From Calliopum simillimum (Eukaryota > Arthropoda > Insecta > Diptera > Lauxaniidae): DNA of 64,000 nt. Of this stretch, positions 54,335-64,000 are shown one piece after another. The stretch's first letter is position 1. Each line of letters opens with the position of its first letter. The position numbers and the translations under genes were made by a program. Under the pieces are notes generated by a model. It made no database searches and was not told where the DNA came from. It saw only the letters and a program-made list of their open reading frames with translations. The stretch lies in assembly GCA_951812925.1 (NCBI GenBank), contig OX638369.1, forward strand, positions 58,790,228 to 58,854,227, in the 5' to 3' direction.

Positions 54335-55682
54335 CGGCTGAAAAGTTCGTATCGTTTTAAAGAAAACAGAACTCTTACTCTAAAGCGATGATACACTCGA
54401 TCCAGCGCTTCTCTAACATTTTGATACCTTCTTGTAGAACGATTTATATTTGGCCTCAAACTAGCTAGCGAACATTTTTTTTAGGTTAAAGTCGCTTGGA
54501 GACAATCTATAAAATAGGGTGGTTGGGGAAACAATTCGAAACAGAATTTTTTTTGTTTTAATCATCTTTTTTATCGACTTTTGAAATAGTGCATTTTCTT
54601 GGAAAAATAGCAAACGCGGCAGTCACTTTGAAAGTAACTTTCGCATGCTCAAATTTTCATGTAAGACTGATATCTTAGAGCTATCTCACACAATTTCACT
54701 TCAAAGTCTTCTTAAACTATTTTGTGGATTTTTTTTGTTTTCCGGAACAACTGCCGATTTTGGGCGAACAGAGCGTTTAGCATTATTAGTGCTTGTATGA
54801 CCGCATTCAAATTCAGCGTTCCGGCCGATTTTCCTAGTGGCTAGTCCGGACCACACTTGAGGAGTGATTTTTCAAAAGGGCGTAAAACCACATCCAACCT
54901 TGAACAAACCTAAGAATACCATCGCCATTACCATAGTAAAATGCATCCTCTAGTTGAAAATTCATCACAAAAAAATGCATTTTTCCGAGATAAAATCGTG
55001 ATCAAAAGTCGCATTTCAAAACAAAAAGGCTTATGTCCATATAATTTCATAGAAATTTTTAGAGTTTGATAAAAAAAGACGTATTTCGAATAGTGGCCAA
55101 AAAAACTTTTAATATTTTTTATATGCCCCAGGCTATATAGGTGCTTACATACCATGCCTATAGACAACAGCATAAACTTCCAAATGGTGAAATAAGAGTG
55201 ATTTGCAAACAAAAGGGCTTATTTCCAAACGTTTCAGAACAAAAGGGCTTATTTCCAAAAGTTTTTTACTTTTTGCAATTACTACAAATATGTTACAACA
55301 AAAATTTTAAGTGGTCAACGCACTATAACACTGGAGACATTAAAAAAAATAAATTATTGTAAACAGCCCATAAAAGTTTTTTCTCATTACTGAAAATTTG
55401 TTTAACATGGTTCTACGCCCTTTTGAAAAATCACTCCTCACTTATCAAGCCAAGTTTTTGTTCTGGCACTATTTTTCCTATTAGAAAACACATGAAATTC
55501 CTTTATTTTTTTTATTAACAAAAGCTTCTTTACTCAAAATGCTATAACTCACGAACCAATTGTCCCATCTCTGTCAAATTTTGACTTGTTTCATTTGAAG
55601 GTTGGTTCTCACTGGAAATCATATGAAAAAAAAAAATTCTAGGGACATCATCTCTTAGAAACGATACGAACTTTCCTGCCGG
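54335..55682 (-). mobile_element. Mariner-like element with transposase tail and a nested foldback
   Basis: CGGCTGAAAAGTTCGTATCG at the left matches the complement of CGATACGAACTTTCCTGCCG at the right. Just inside the left end, on the minus strand, EGIKMLEKRWIEC is the typical C-terminus of a mariner transposase. The rest is lost and a foldback occupies 54845-55450. Confidence 0.8.
54845..55450. repeat. Foldback nested in the mariner-like element
   Basis: GAGGAGTGATTTTTCAAAAG then GGCGTA at the left mirrors TACGCC and CTTTTGAAAAATCACTCCTC at the right. The interior has two direct copies of AACAAAAGGGCTTATTTCCA. Confidence 0.85.
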
Positions 55683-58195
55683 TTATGTACTAGTATCGCC
55701 CAGAAATAAATTTATTAATTTTGGTCCTTTTTCGACTTTTACTACTTTTGTATCATTTGGTACAAATAGTAAAATTCATTTATCATCCCTAGCACGATGT
55801 AAAGCGAATCGTAAACAAAGCAAAAAATCATGAAGTTACTGCTTTGTCTTTCTCTTTGTGCTTCATCCTATTTTGAGCTCTGTGCTACCTCGTATTTTGT
55901 TTTTGACTTAATGACAACATATTAGGTAATATAATTTTGTGTAAATCTACACACAAATACCTTTCAAATGGTACATAACTCAAAGCCGTACTTCATTTTT
56001 AGTGAAAAAGAGTCACAAGTTTTTGTTCTTTGTATTAATGTGGATATGTATAGATTAATTCGAGGTCAACCACGTAACAAAAGTTCAATAAAGTTAAATG
56101 GATTCGGAAAAAGGTTAATTTGATTTGAAAAAATTTAAATTTGTTTTTTGAGAAGTATAATATGATTTGGAAAAAAATCTTCAGACATTAGGTAACCCTT
56201 TAACGACCAGTTCTAAAAAAGCAAAGCGATTTTAAAACAACAATTAGTCAAAATCGATACAATGGAGCTGAGCAAAACTTTCATCCAAGCAAATGGTTTG
56301 CTGTCAACCATACTTGACTTAAGTCGTTGAAGGGTTAAGAGCGTGGCAACCATTTTGTATCCAAGAAAAACCATGCAAAAACTCATGGTTTCATTAAAGC
56401 TTTTTAGATTCTTCTTTTTCTTGAATAATGGGTTTGTTTTTTTTTTTTATCTGAATAATCCTAAAGGAAATTAAAATACTTGATTCGAACATCCAAGAAA
56501 TATCGGTTCTGCATTAAGTTTCATATCAATACCCCATGATAGACTTTTGCTTTTTTTGCGAATTCAAGGTTTGGCTTTTTAAGCCAGAAAGTATTAACGA
56601 TTTTATTATGTTTTAAACACAAATTTTTATTCCAGATAAAAATTGAATCGCAATTGGGAGGAGAGAAAACAAATTATTCTTGTTTTCTTTTTTTTTTTTT
56701 TGTGCAATATGACAGATGATCCATAATAAAACCTGTTGACTGACAGCTAAATGTGGAACAAAAACACACACAATCAAAGAAATGCTGATGATGATGATCT
56801 CACTGAGCAAGAAAAATAAAATTTATTGTATTACGTTTGCCTCTTTGTAAGACACAAAAATAACAATAACAACAACAAATATTGTGCAAAAATAACTTCA
56901 ATGACTCAATGAAATCAGCTGATCTGCGCAGCAGCATTTTTGTGCATAGCAAAACAACAATGTGACCGATGTAGACACGACACGACGATACGACAAAAGA
57001 TAAAAAAAAGCAAAAAATCGACATTTTTGTCGTCGTCATAGTCTCACAATGTGGTTGGTCGGTCTGTCGTTCGGCGCCCAATTCGCTTAAAATTGGTTTA
57101 ACCCAGCTGTTGATGTAAATCCATATCCAAAGCAAAAACAAAATGGAAAATCGTAACAAAATATTTGTTATTCATTTCATTCGAGAAAATAAAAAATCAC
57201 CGCAAAATTCTTCAAGTTGCAATCGCAATAACTATTGTTTACACAATGTGTTTTTTCTCTTTTTAATATGAATGAAATAATAAAAATATTCATTTAATAA
57301 GAATAACGCACTGACTCTGGAGTGAGACTCGAGCGAGCTAAATCCACACACCACATCATCTTATCGCTCGTTATCGTTGATATTTTTCGCGCCGGTTGGT
57401 AATTATGGCGTTGTCAGCTGATCAGCTGTTTCAAGTGTAATCGTTCGCTTACTTTTTCCTTTTCACACACTCTATTTTTTGTGTTTCTATTTCGCTCTTT
57501 CTTAAATTTCCAACCATATCTTTCTCCACTCTCGCTTTAAATAAATTTTATTTATTTATTTTTATGTTGTTTTCCGCCGGCCACTAGAAGTTTTTTGCTT
57601 TTTTAATTTCTCTTTGAATTTTGTTGAAATTTTTGTATTTTTTTGGATCGTGGCAATCAGTCCGTTTTTTTATTATTCAATTTGCTTTTGCTTTTTTATT
57701 TCTTTTATTCTTTTAGTTATAATCGTCGTTTCGAGTGCACATATCTGAAATTAGCTTTGATATTTTTATAGTTTTGTTTTTTCCGATTTCTTCAATTCAA
57801 TAAAAAAAAAACAGCTGCTACACAGCCGGCTCTTAATCAGCTGACTCTGATGTGTTGTTGATACGTTGAAAATTTTATTGCCTTTTAGGAATGACAGCAT
57901 GTTTTTTTTTCTTCAAATTGCCTTTTGTATTCCATTTGTTTTGAATTGTTATTTTGTGGTTTTTTTATAGATTACTTCCTCCATCAGTTGATAAACCGAA
58001 ATCAACGTCATATCGGCGGTCCTGTTAACCTTGCAACTTTAATAACAAACGTGAAGCTTTAATTTTGGCGTTTTACAAAGAAGGTATGTTTTCTATAACC
58101 CCCACTCAAATATGTAGGGCACTATTTATATTTCGGGAACTGGCAACACTAAAATCTGGCAACAGCATAATATGTATGTATTCTCCCTTTAACTC
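55683..58195. other. Non-coding stretch with promoter-like part
   Basis: Up to about 56.8 kb nothing is recognised. From 56.8 to 58.1 kb the DNA has CAACAACAAC runs, several CAGCTG sites, and a donor-like AAGAAG|GTATGT on the plus strand near 58084. This could be a promoter/5' leader, but no coding sequence confirms it. Confidence 0.35.
56916..57843. promoter_or_regulatory. Cluster of six CAGCTG E-boxes
   Basis: CAGCTG occurs at 56916, 57104, 57415, 57423, 57812 and 57838, including a close pair (CAGCTGATCAGCTG). CAGCTG is the site bound by AP-4 factors (family knowledge). Whether this is a crp enhancer or promoter is inference. Confidence 0.35.
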
Positions 58196-58925
58196 CTAGG
58201 AGGAGCATAGGGCACATATGAAACATCTCCATTCGTTGCGATCCCTTGCGACGACTTTGAGCTCTTGCCACGACTTTCCCGATTCTTGGATTTCCTTTTC
58301 CAGCGACCTATTCCAGTTGGTTTTGGGTCTACCATGTCCTCTTCTGCCTTGTGGGTTCCACTCAAGAGCCTGGCGACAAACTTCGCTGTGTGGTTTCCGC
58401 AGAGTGTGACCAATCCATCTCCATTTGCGCAGCTTGACCTCGTTTGCTATAGTCCTCTGATTGCATTTTTGATGTGGGTCGGCAGTTGATATAGTGCGAG
58501 GCCACCAAACCTTTAGTATACGCCTTAAGCATTTGTTGACGAATACTTGCAGCTTGTTCGTTAGTTGTTCAGTAACAAGCCATGTTTCGCACCCATATAA
58601 CAAAACCGATTTCACATACGAATCAAAAATGCGCACTCTCGTTTTGGTGGATATAATGGAAGCAGACCATATTTTGTTCAGTTGAGCAAACGCGCCTTTT
58701 GCTTTTGCTATTCTTGAGTTGATATCCTCTTTTGCTCCACCATCCATGGAGATAATGCTGCCTAAATACGTGAAGCTATCGAAGTTTTCGATGGCATCAC
58801 TGCCAGCTATAAACGTGATGTCATTCCTGTTTACTTTTAGTCTTGGATATAATTGATTTTTAGGCCGGCCTTTTGTGATTTCAAGCCTTGGAACACCATA
58901 ATATAGTTTGACATTGTTTAGCATA
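58196..58925 (-). pseudogene. 5'-truncated non-LTR retrotransposon (RT C-terminal part)
   Basis: About 242 codons are open on the minus strand, from near 58925 to TAG at 58196-58198. Residues ENFDSFTYLGSIISMDG, LLYGCETW, NKCLRRILKVWWPRTIS, RWIGHTLRKP and RRGHGRPKTNW are the region downstream of the RT catalytic core in RTE/BovB-like and related LINEs. The RT active site and endonuclease are absent, as expected for 5' truncation. The open frame suggests a fairly recent copy. The exact clade is uncertain. Confidence 0.85.
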
Positions 58926-59520
58926 AACGTACTCACAACGTTTTGATGTACAAGTGCTATTTGTTTTGTTTACAGTGAGTTAAGAAAATCAATTTTGCCA
59001 AAAAATGGAAATTTCAAGAGAAGGTTTTCGTTGGATTATTTTTCACAACTTTCGACGTGGATTATCTCAACAAGAAAGTGTCGATGAACTCAGTTCTTTG
59101 AATGGCGATAAAGCACCATAGAAAACCACAGTATATGGCTGGTAGAGTGAATTCAATCGTGGTCGTAGTTCGGTCGCCGACGAATTCCGTGAAGGTTGTC
59201 CAAAATCGGTTGTTACGCCACAAAACATCGCTGCAGTGCATGAACTGATAATGCAAGATCGTCATGTGACATATTGTGAGATAGAGGCAACCTTGCACAT
59301 TAGTTCCACTTAAATACTTTCGATTTTGCATGAACACATAGCTATAAAAACATTTGTTCTCGTTGGAAACCCCAAAATTTATCAATCGCTTAAATTACAC
59401 TGTTCAACGAATTTCAGACTTTGGATTTTACCTGAGTTTGGACTATGAAATCATTGTTCCATGCGATTGATGTAGTAGGACTGCATTTACAAAATTTTTC
59501 AATCACGTGACAAATGACAA
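58926..59520 (+). mobile_element. Mariner-derived copy A
   Basis: Starts AACGTACTCACAACGTTTTG with ACAGTGAGTTAAGAAAATCA inside and ends with TAGTAGGACTGCATTTACAA. It holds the transposase N-terminal relic and lacks the catalytic part. It directly abuts the LINE fragment. Confidence 0.7.
59005..59390 (+). pseudogene. Mariner transposase N-terminal relic
   Basis: ATG at 59005 opens EISREGFRWIIFHNFRRG; then stops and a frameshift interrupt. Later parts read KTTVYGW, FREGCPKSVVTPQN, LIMQDRHVTY, ILHEH and, in another frame, CSRWKPQNLS. These are the paired helix-turn-helix DNA-binding region and linker of mariner transposases. The catalytic aspartates are missing. Confidence 0.88.
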
Positions 59521-59536
59521 TGACATTTTTTTACAT

Positions 59537-59720
59537 GAACGTACTCACTACATTTTGATGTACAAGTACTATTTGTTTTATTTACAGTGAGTTAAGAAAA
59601 TCAATTTTTTGCAATAACACTGTTCAACGGCAAAAAATATCTGAGTTCGGACTATGTAATTATTATTCCTTGCTATTGATGTAGTAGGACTGCATTTACA
59701 AAATTTTTCCATCACGTCTC
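59537..59720 (+). mobile_element. Mariner-derived copy B (internally deleted)
   Basis: Repeats both ends of copy A (GAACGTACTCACTACATTTTG ... GATGTAGTAGGACTGCATTT) with the coding part gone. It lies in the same orientation less than 30 bp after copy A. Confidence 0.75.
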
Positions 59721-59779
59721 ATTTTTCAGATAAAATGACAAATCCAAAATCAAGATTTATATCCGCGCAAAAAATAATT

Positions 59780-60180
59780 AAAAAATTTTTAGCCGTCGGA
59801 ATTTCAAAAAGAAAACTTCAAACGATGCAAAAAAATAGCAAGAATTTTTAAATCGGTTCGACAGAGTTTTTTTTATACCAGTTTTATTGAGAAAATTTAC
59901 TGAAAAAACCAATAACCTTTATTTACCTTTAATTACACATATCTGGTTTAAAACAATATAAAATTAGAAAAACCTCTTCATGGTTTTGTACGCTTTATTT
60001 TGACAAAAACTTATTTTAAGCAAGATATGTGTAATTAAAGGTAGGTGGTTTATGGTTTTTTCTGTAAATTTTCTCAATAAAACGGGCATAAAAAAAGTCT
60101 GTCGAACCGATTTAAAAATTTTTTTCGGATTTGAAATCCTTGATACTTTTTGCATCGTTTGACGTCGGATTCGAATTTAG
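59780..60180. repeat. Palindromic element
   Basis: TTTTTAAATCGGTTCGACAG, TTTATTGAGAAAATTTAC and CTTTAATTACACATATC at the left mirror the complements at 60.02-60.12 kb. The outer parts, GCCGTCGGAATTTC and AAACGATGCAAAAA, also pair with TTTTTGCATCGTTTGACGTCGG at the right. Confidence 0.8.
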
Positions 60181-62144
60181 CACGCAAAATACATCGAAAA
60201 TCACTATTTTTTTTTTTTTCATTTGGACATAATGCCGCGACATAAAATATATAGAAAAACGCTGGGGCAATGAGGTGCGATTTTGTCATTGTTATATTCT
60301 GATTATGCATGGTCTTAAGAGTCAAAGTACGTGCTTAGTTTTTGGCGGGATCGGGGAACGCTTTTTTTTTCGTTCAAGCCAGCTGTGCTTAATGCTGTTG
60401 ATATTTGCACTGTAATCGAATGAAAAGCTGGAATGTTTCTGATCTTTTCGAATCCTGGCCTGAGTCCATTTCAAGTTTCTACTATAAATTGACCATTTTA
60501 CTTATCAGCATTTTAAAGATAGAACCACCTTATGGATGTAACTGATTTTTCAACTTGAAAATCTCGAAAACCAGAGCTAAAACGTAAAAATTATTATTGC
60601 TCAGCTGATTTGAATTGTGTTTTGTAGCAAGATGACTAGCACAGTGCTATGAACATTTTCTGTGGCATATTGATTTATTCATTACTCCAGTTGGTTTCAG
60701 TCCGTGAATTCTCCGAATTCAGTGCACCGTATCGGGACTAATCCGGCATGAATGGAGCAAAGTTTAAAGATTCTTTAAAAGAAAAACAGTTTAATGATTG
60801 ATCAAGGAAAATGGATGGCTTTAATGCTTTGATTCGTGGATTGGTAGCTGTGTCTTTACCAAAGGATCAAGGGTAGGTGACTCGAATTGAGGATATCTTA
60901 ATGGAGAACAAAGACACTTGAAAATGCAATTATAAGATTTCGAACACTTCATATTTTGGGCATTTTCCATATTTAGATATACTTTATGAACTGCTAATGA
61001 AAAAGCCTCCTCAAGTAATGATAATTTATTTCAACTGCAATCGCCAAATGGAACAAATTTTCCAAATCGCACACACAAAATGACTTCATGTTGTCGCAGT
61101 CATTTGACGTCGATGATGCCGCCGTTGCCGCAATTAAAGCCAAACACAACAATAACAACAATTGCAATAAAAGAACAATTTAAGCCGTTTGCTGATCATC
61201 GGGGGCATTCTTGAAGAAAAAACAACAACAAAGTTTATTTTTCACGAATACAATTGCAACAGCAACATCAGACATTTTCACCGGTACCCCCAATGCATTT
61301 GTCCCACCGTCTGTCTGTCTGTCTCCCTGTCTATTGGTATGACCGTCTATGAAGACAGAGAAAGCTGCTGAAAATACCGCTTTCTGCTTGCTGGCAGCTA
61401 AATTGCAACGGATCAATTACTTTGTGGGTTTATAAATAATGCGCTAGACGTTGGCTGCTGATCGTGGGCCAGCCGATTGAACAAACAGACAGACAGACAT
61501 ACGGACGAATACTTTGACGTGGACGGAACGGAACAGAACGTCGGACGACTGTTTGTATGTACAGAGGGAAAACAAAAACAACTACAATTATTGCATTTGC
61601 TGGTGTGCCGTTTCAAGACAACGACGACGAAGACGAGGTGATCTTTTTTTTACCAATTGCATTTTTTTTTAAATTTGTGGCAGGAATGTCGTCTCGCCGG
61701 ATTTAATGACGTTATTGCAATTGCGGTTGTTTTTTTAACTGTTTTTGTCTGGGAGTTTTTTCTTTTCTTTCTCTTTATTTTTGTTGCAATGTCGTTAGTT
61801 GCCACTTCTGAATGGTGATGATGATGATTTGATCGTTATTGGTTAAGAGGAGCACCTGACGGGCTGGGGGAGGAAAAGCATCATACGTTATATGAAGAAA
61901 GTACAGTCTTGTTTGGCGCAGCACAACAAACAGTTCATGCAAAAAAGAGTTGTTATTGTTGCTTTTTTTAAATGTTTTCGATATATTTTATGTTTGAAAG
62001 TAGAAAGGTGCAATATTTGATTGACACAACTTTGACGTTTAGTTGTAAAAGAAAATATTTATGATGATTGGTCGGTTTTATTTTTTCTGAAAAAGAAGAT
62101 CTTCTCTTTATTTATGTCTGTCTTGAATTTTCTCAAATTCACTA
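60181..62144. other. Non-coding stretch
   Basis: No coding exon recognised. From 61.08 to 61.66 kb lower-AT DNA carries CAACAACAA runs, GTCTGTCTGTCT (61.31 kb) and its inverted AGACAGACAGAC (61.49 kb), and a GACGACGAAGACGAG|GTGATC stretch. Possibly another 5' leader, unsupported. Confidence 0.4.
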
Positions 62145-63136
62145 CCCTGTCGGAAATCGGTCTACTCCAAAACTATACACAAACTAGTTTCAACCGGAGC
62201 AAGACTAGTTCGCATGTAACTCGTTTCACATACGATGAACTATTCATTTTTACGTGGGCTTGTCCTAGGAGCAAGTCAATTGTCCTACTCTGCATTCGTT
62301 GCAACTAGTTACAAACTAATCTTTTGTGTCAAATGTCGTGCGGCACATTTCGAGTAACTAGTTACAAACTAACCCTAGCAAATGAGTTTGTGTCAAATGG
62401 CTTGTGAGACATTCGCTTCGACTAGTTTTAGACCGTTTGGATTAGTTTCAAATCAATTCTTGAAGATTAGTTTCTGTCAATTGTCGAGCTAAATTTTCTT
62501 TGGACTATTTCCGGACTTATAAGAATGGCAAACAAAAGGTTCAGTAGGTCAGGTATTCTTTTTCCTTATGATTAAGCTATTCTAAACAAAATTGTGAATT
62601 TAGTTTAATGATTGTAAGTGCGAAAACGGGGTTTTCGAGCATGTTTGAAGTTGTTCCACTTCAACAGAAGAAACTCTAGCTCATTTTCGGCTATACCATC
62701 ATAAAAGAGTTTTAACTTTACCATTTTAAAGTTATAAACAGGATGATTTTTTTCTAGATATTGCCTGTTGATTCAATCCATACTAAGGACATAACACTAT
62801 TTGTAGGAAAGACAACGTCTCGAAAAAGAGCGTGCTATTGAAAACTTCATTGCGTGCAATTTTGCTCTGCATTCATTTGGCATAATTGCGAGTCAAATTG
62901 AAAACCCAGAGAGTATTATCTATTCCTTTCTGCATTCGCTCGGAGTAGTTGCGAGTCAGTCACTCGAACTAGTTTGGGATGAGTTTGGGGATAAAACATA
63001 AGAAATAGTTCTATACACAAATTTGCTTGGAGTAGTTGCAAGCACATCCATTGTAGTAAGTTGAATACTAGGATTAGTTTAGAGCTAGTTTTTAACCAAA
63101 ACTTTCATATAGGCTAACTCGCACCTTCCTACAGGG
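62145..63136. mobile_element. 1-kb TIR element with ACTAGTT repeats, TA-flanked
   Basis: CCCTGTCGGAA at the left and TTCCTACAGGG at the right lie between TA at 62143-62144 and 63137-63138. Inside, (A)ACTAGTT(T/A)CAAAC and TGTGTCAAATG phrases recur many times between 62.18 and 62.47 kb, and AGTAGTTGCGAGTCA-type phrases near 62.9-63.1 kb. No transposase. Confidence 0.7.
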
Positions 63137-63299
63137 TAATTATAGCTCTAAATATATAGTTTATACTTATCCCAAATGTTTTGGAACGAGCAGAAGCGCC
63201 GAGATAAAATTGGGACTGGATTTTAAAATTTATAAGACTGATGACCGAATGAGCCTGTGATTGTTATGTGTTAACTTGAGAAACATTCTCGATAATCGG

Positions 63300-63990
63300 A
63301 AAAAAAAAAATCTTTCTGGAAGTGGCAAAATTCGTTGGAAAGTAAGGTTATCGACAATAATTTGAGAGGGAATATTTTGATATGTTTTGTAAGAATTTTT
63401 TAGGAATTTGAAGAGCGAATATATAATCTTTTTGATATCCCTTAAAGGGTTGCCAACTTATGCAAAGGGGTTTTCTAAATCCTATGTTCAGATCTTCCGA
63501 TGGTTATATCCCCGAAACTAGATCCGTGCGACTCTTTTTGGCTACATATTTGTCCTTAGAATTAAAAGCTTTATAAAAAAACTAGGTTTAAAAAAATAAA
63601 TATGAGGTGTCACTAAAGTAAACTTGATTCAAATTTATCAATGAGAATAACATTGTTACTTTTCACTACGTCACAGGCTTGGAGATATTTGGCCAAACTC
63701 GTAGACAGACCATTACCAATTTTGTAATTTTACTTTGTTTATTTGTTTTTTTCTGATGAAATTTAGAAGCTTATAATTTTGCTTATCTTTTATTGACCTT
63801 AGCTGTCAAAATCAATGGGCTTCACAGCTTTTTGGCGAAAATTGGAAGAAAAAAAAGTCTCCCTACTGGAAATGGAATTTTCATTACTTACGAAAATATT
63901 TACGATTACAAATGCTCCCTCTCGCGAAAGAAATATATTTTCGGACAAATTCATGATAAGAACTATCAAATCTTGACAAGAAGCATTAAA
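63300..63990. repeat. Dispersed repeat, copy 2
   Basis: Aligns in order with parts of 49430-50420 (GGAAAGTA(G/A)GGTTAT, AGTAAACTT, TTTGGCCAAA, TTTTACTTTGTTT, TTTTTGGCGAAAATTGGAAG). It runs to near the window edge. Confidence 0.6.
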
Positions 63991-64000
63991 AAGATTTAAG

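Noticed and set aside
1..64000. CRISPR arrays, operons, bacterial-type promoters
   Set aside because: No spaced direct repeats of CRISPR type; the window is eukaryotic and its many short repeats are MITE palindromes.

Overview
This is a eukaryotic window, almost certainly from a higher fly. The support is a dipteran-style TFAP4/cropped exon, a PHD-finger BEL/Pao retrotransposon, GT-AG introns, AT-rich non-coding DNA and a dense load of mariner/Tc1/pogo relics and hairpin MITEs. The many ACATATGTACATATG-type stretches and the MITE load recall acalyptrate flies such as tephritids, but the species cannot be fixed from sequence alone. There are no bacterial features and no CRISPR.

Layout. (1) 1-7.8 kb: a TA-flanked hairpin (319-878), then a large single-exon C2H2 zinc-finger gene on the minus strand (1092-6200, 1702 aa, three C-terminal AT-hooks). 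A possible small upstream coding exon lies at 7701-7796. (2) 7.9-17.4 kb: a nearly complete BEL/Pao LTR retrotransposon on the minus strand with 5-bp target duplications (ACAAG). Its two LTRs are almost identical, its pol frame is broken twice, and its 5' LTR is split by a 2.9-kb TIR element. (3) 17.5-30 kb: gene-free, with many foldback/MITE families, some nested in each other, and two tRNA-like units, each beside a large foldback. (4) 30.1-32.7 kb: the last exon of a bHLH-zipper factor, the TFAP4/AP-4 orthologue (cropped, crp), on the minus strand. Its TGA stop is followed by 196 further in-frame sense codons. (5) 32.7-64 kb: no recognisable protein-coding host exon. This is probably the long 5' intron(s) and/or upstream flank of crp, filled with pogo-like, mariner, Tc1, LINE and MITE remnants.

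The crp basic-helix-loop-helix part is not in the 3' exon and was not found upstream, so the 5' exons probably lie beyond 64 kb. The two host genes are both likely DNA-binding nuclear regulators; nothing here shows that they act together.

Most notable points: the candidate stop-codon readthrough of crp; the TIR element nested in a young but broken BEL element; three neighbouring TIR elements (34.9, 39.5 and 41.9 kb), each carrying its own short phrase repeated many times; and the foldback + tRNA-like + T-run arrangement seen twice. Repeat boundaries were read by eye and most are good to a few bases only.
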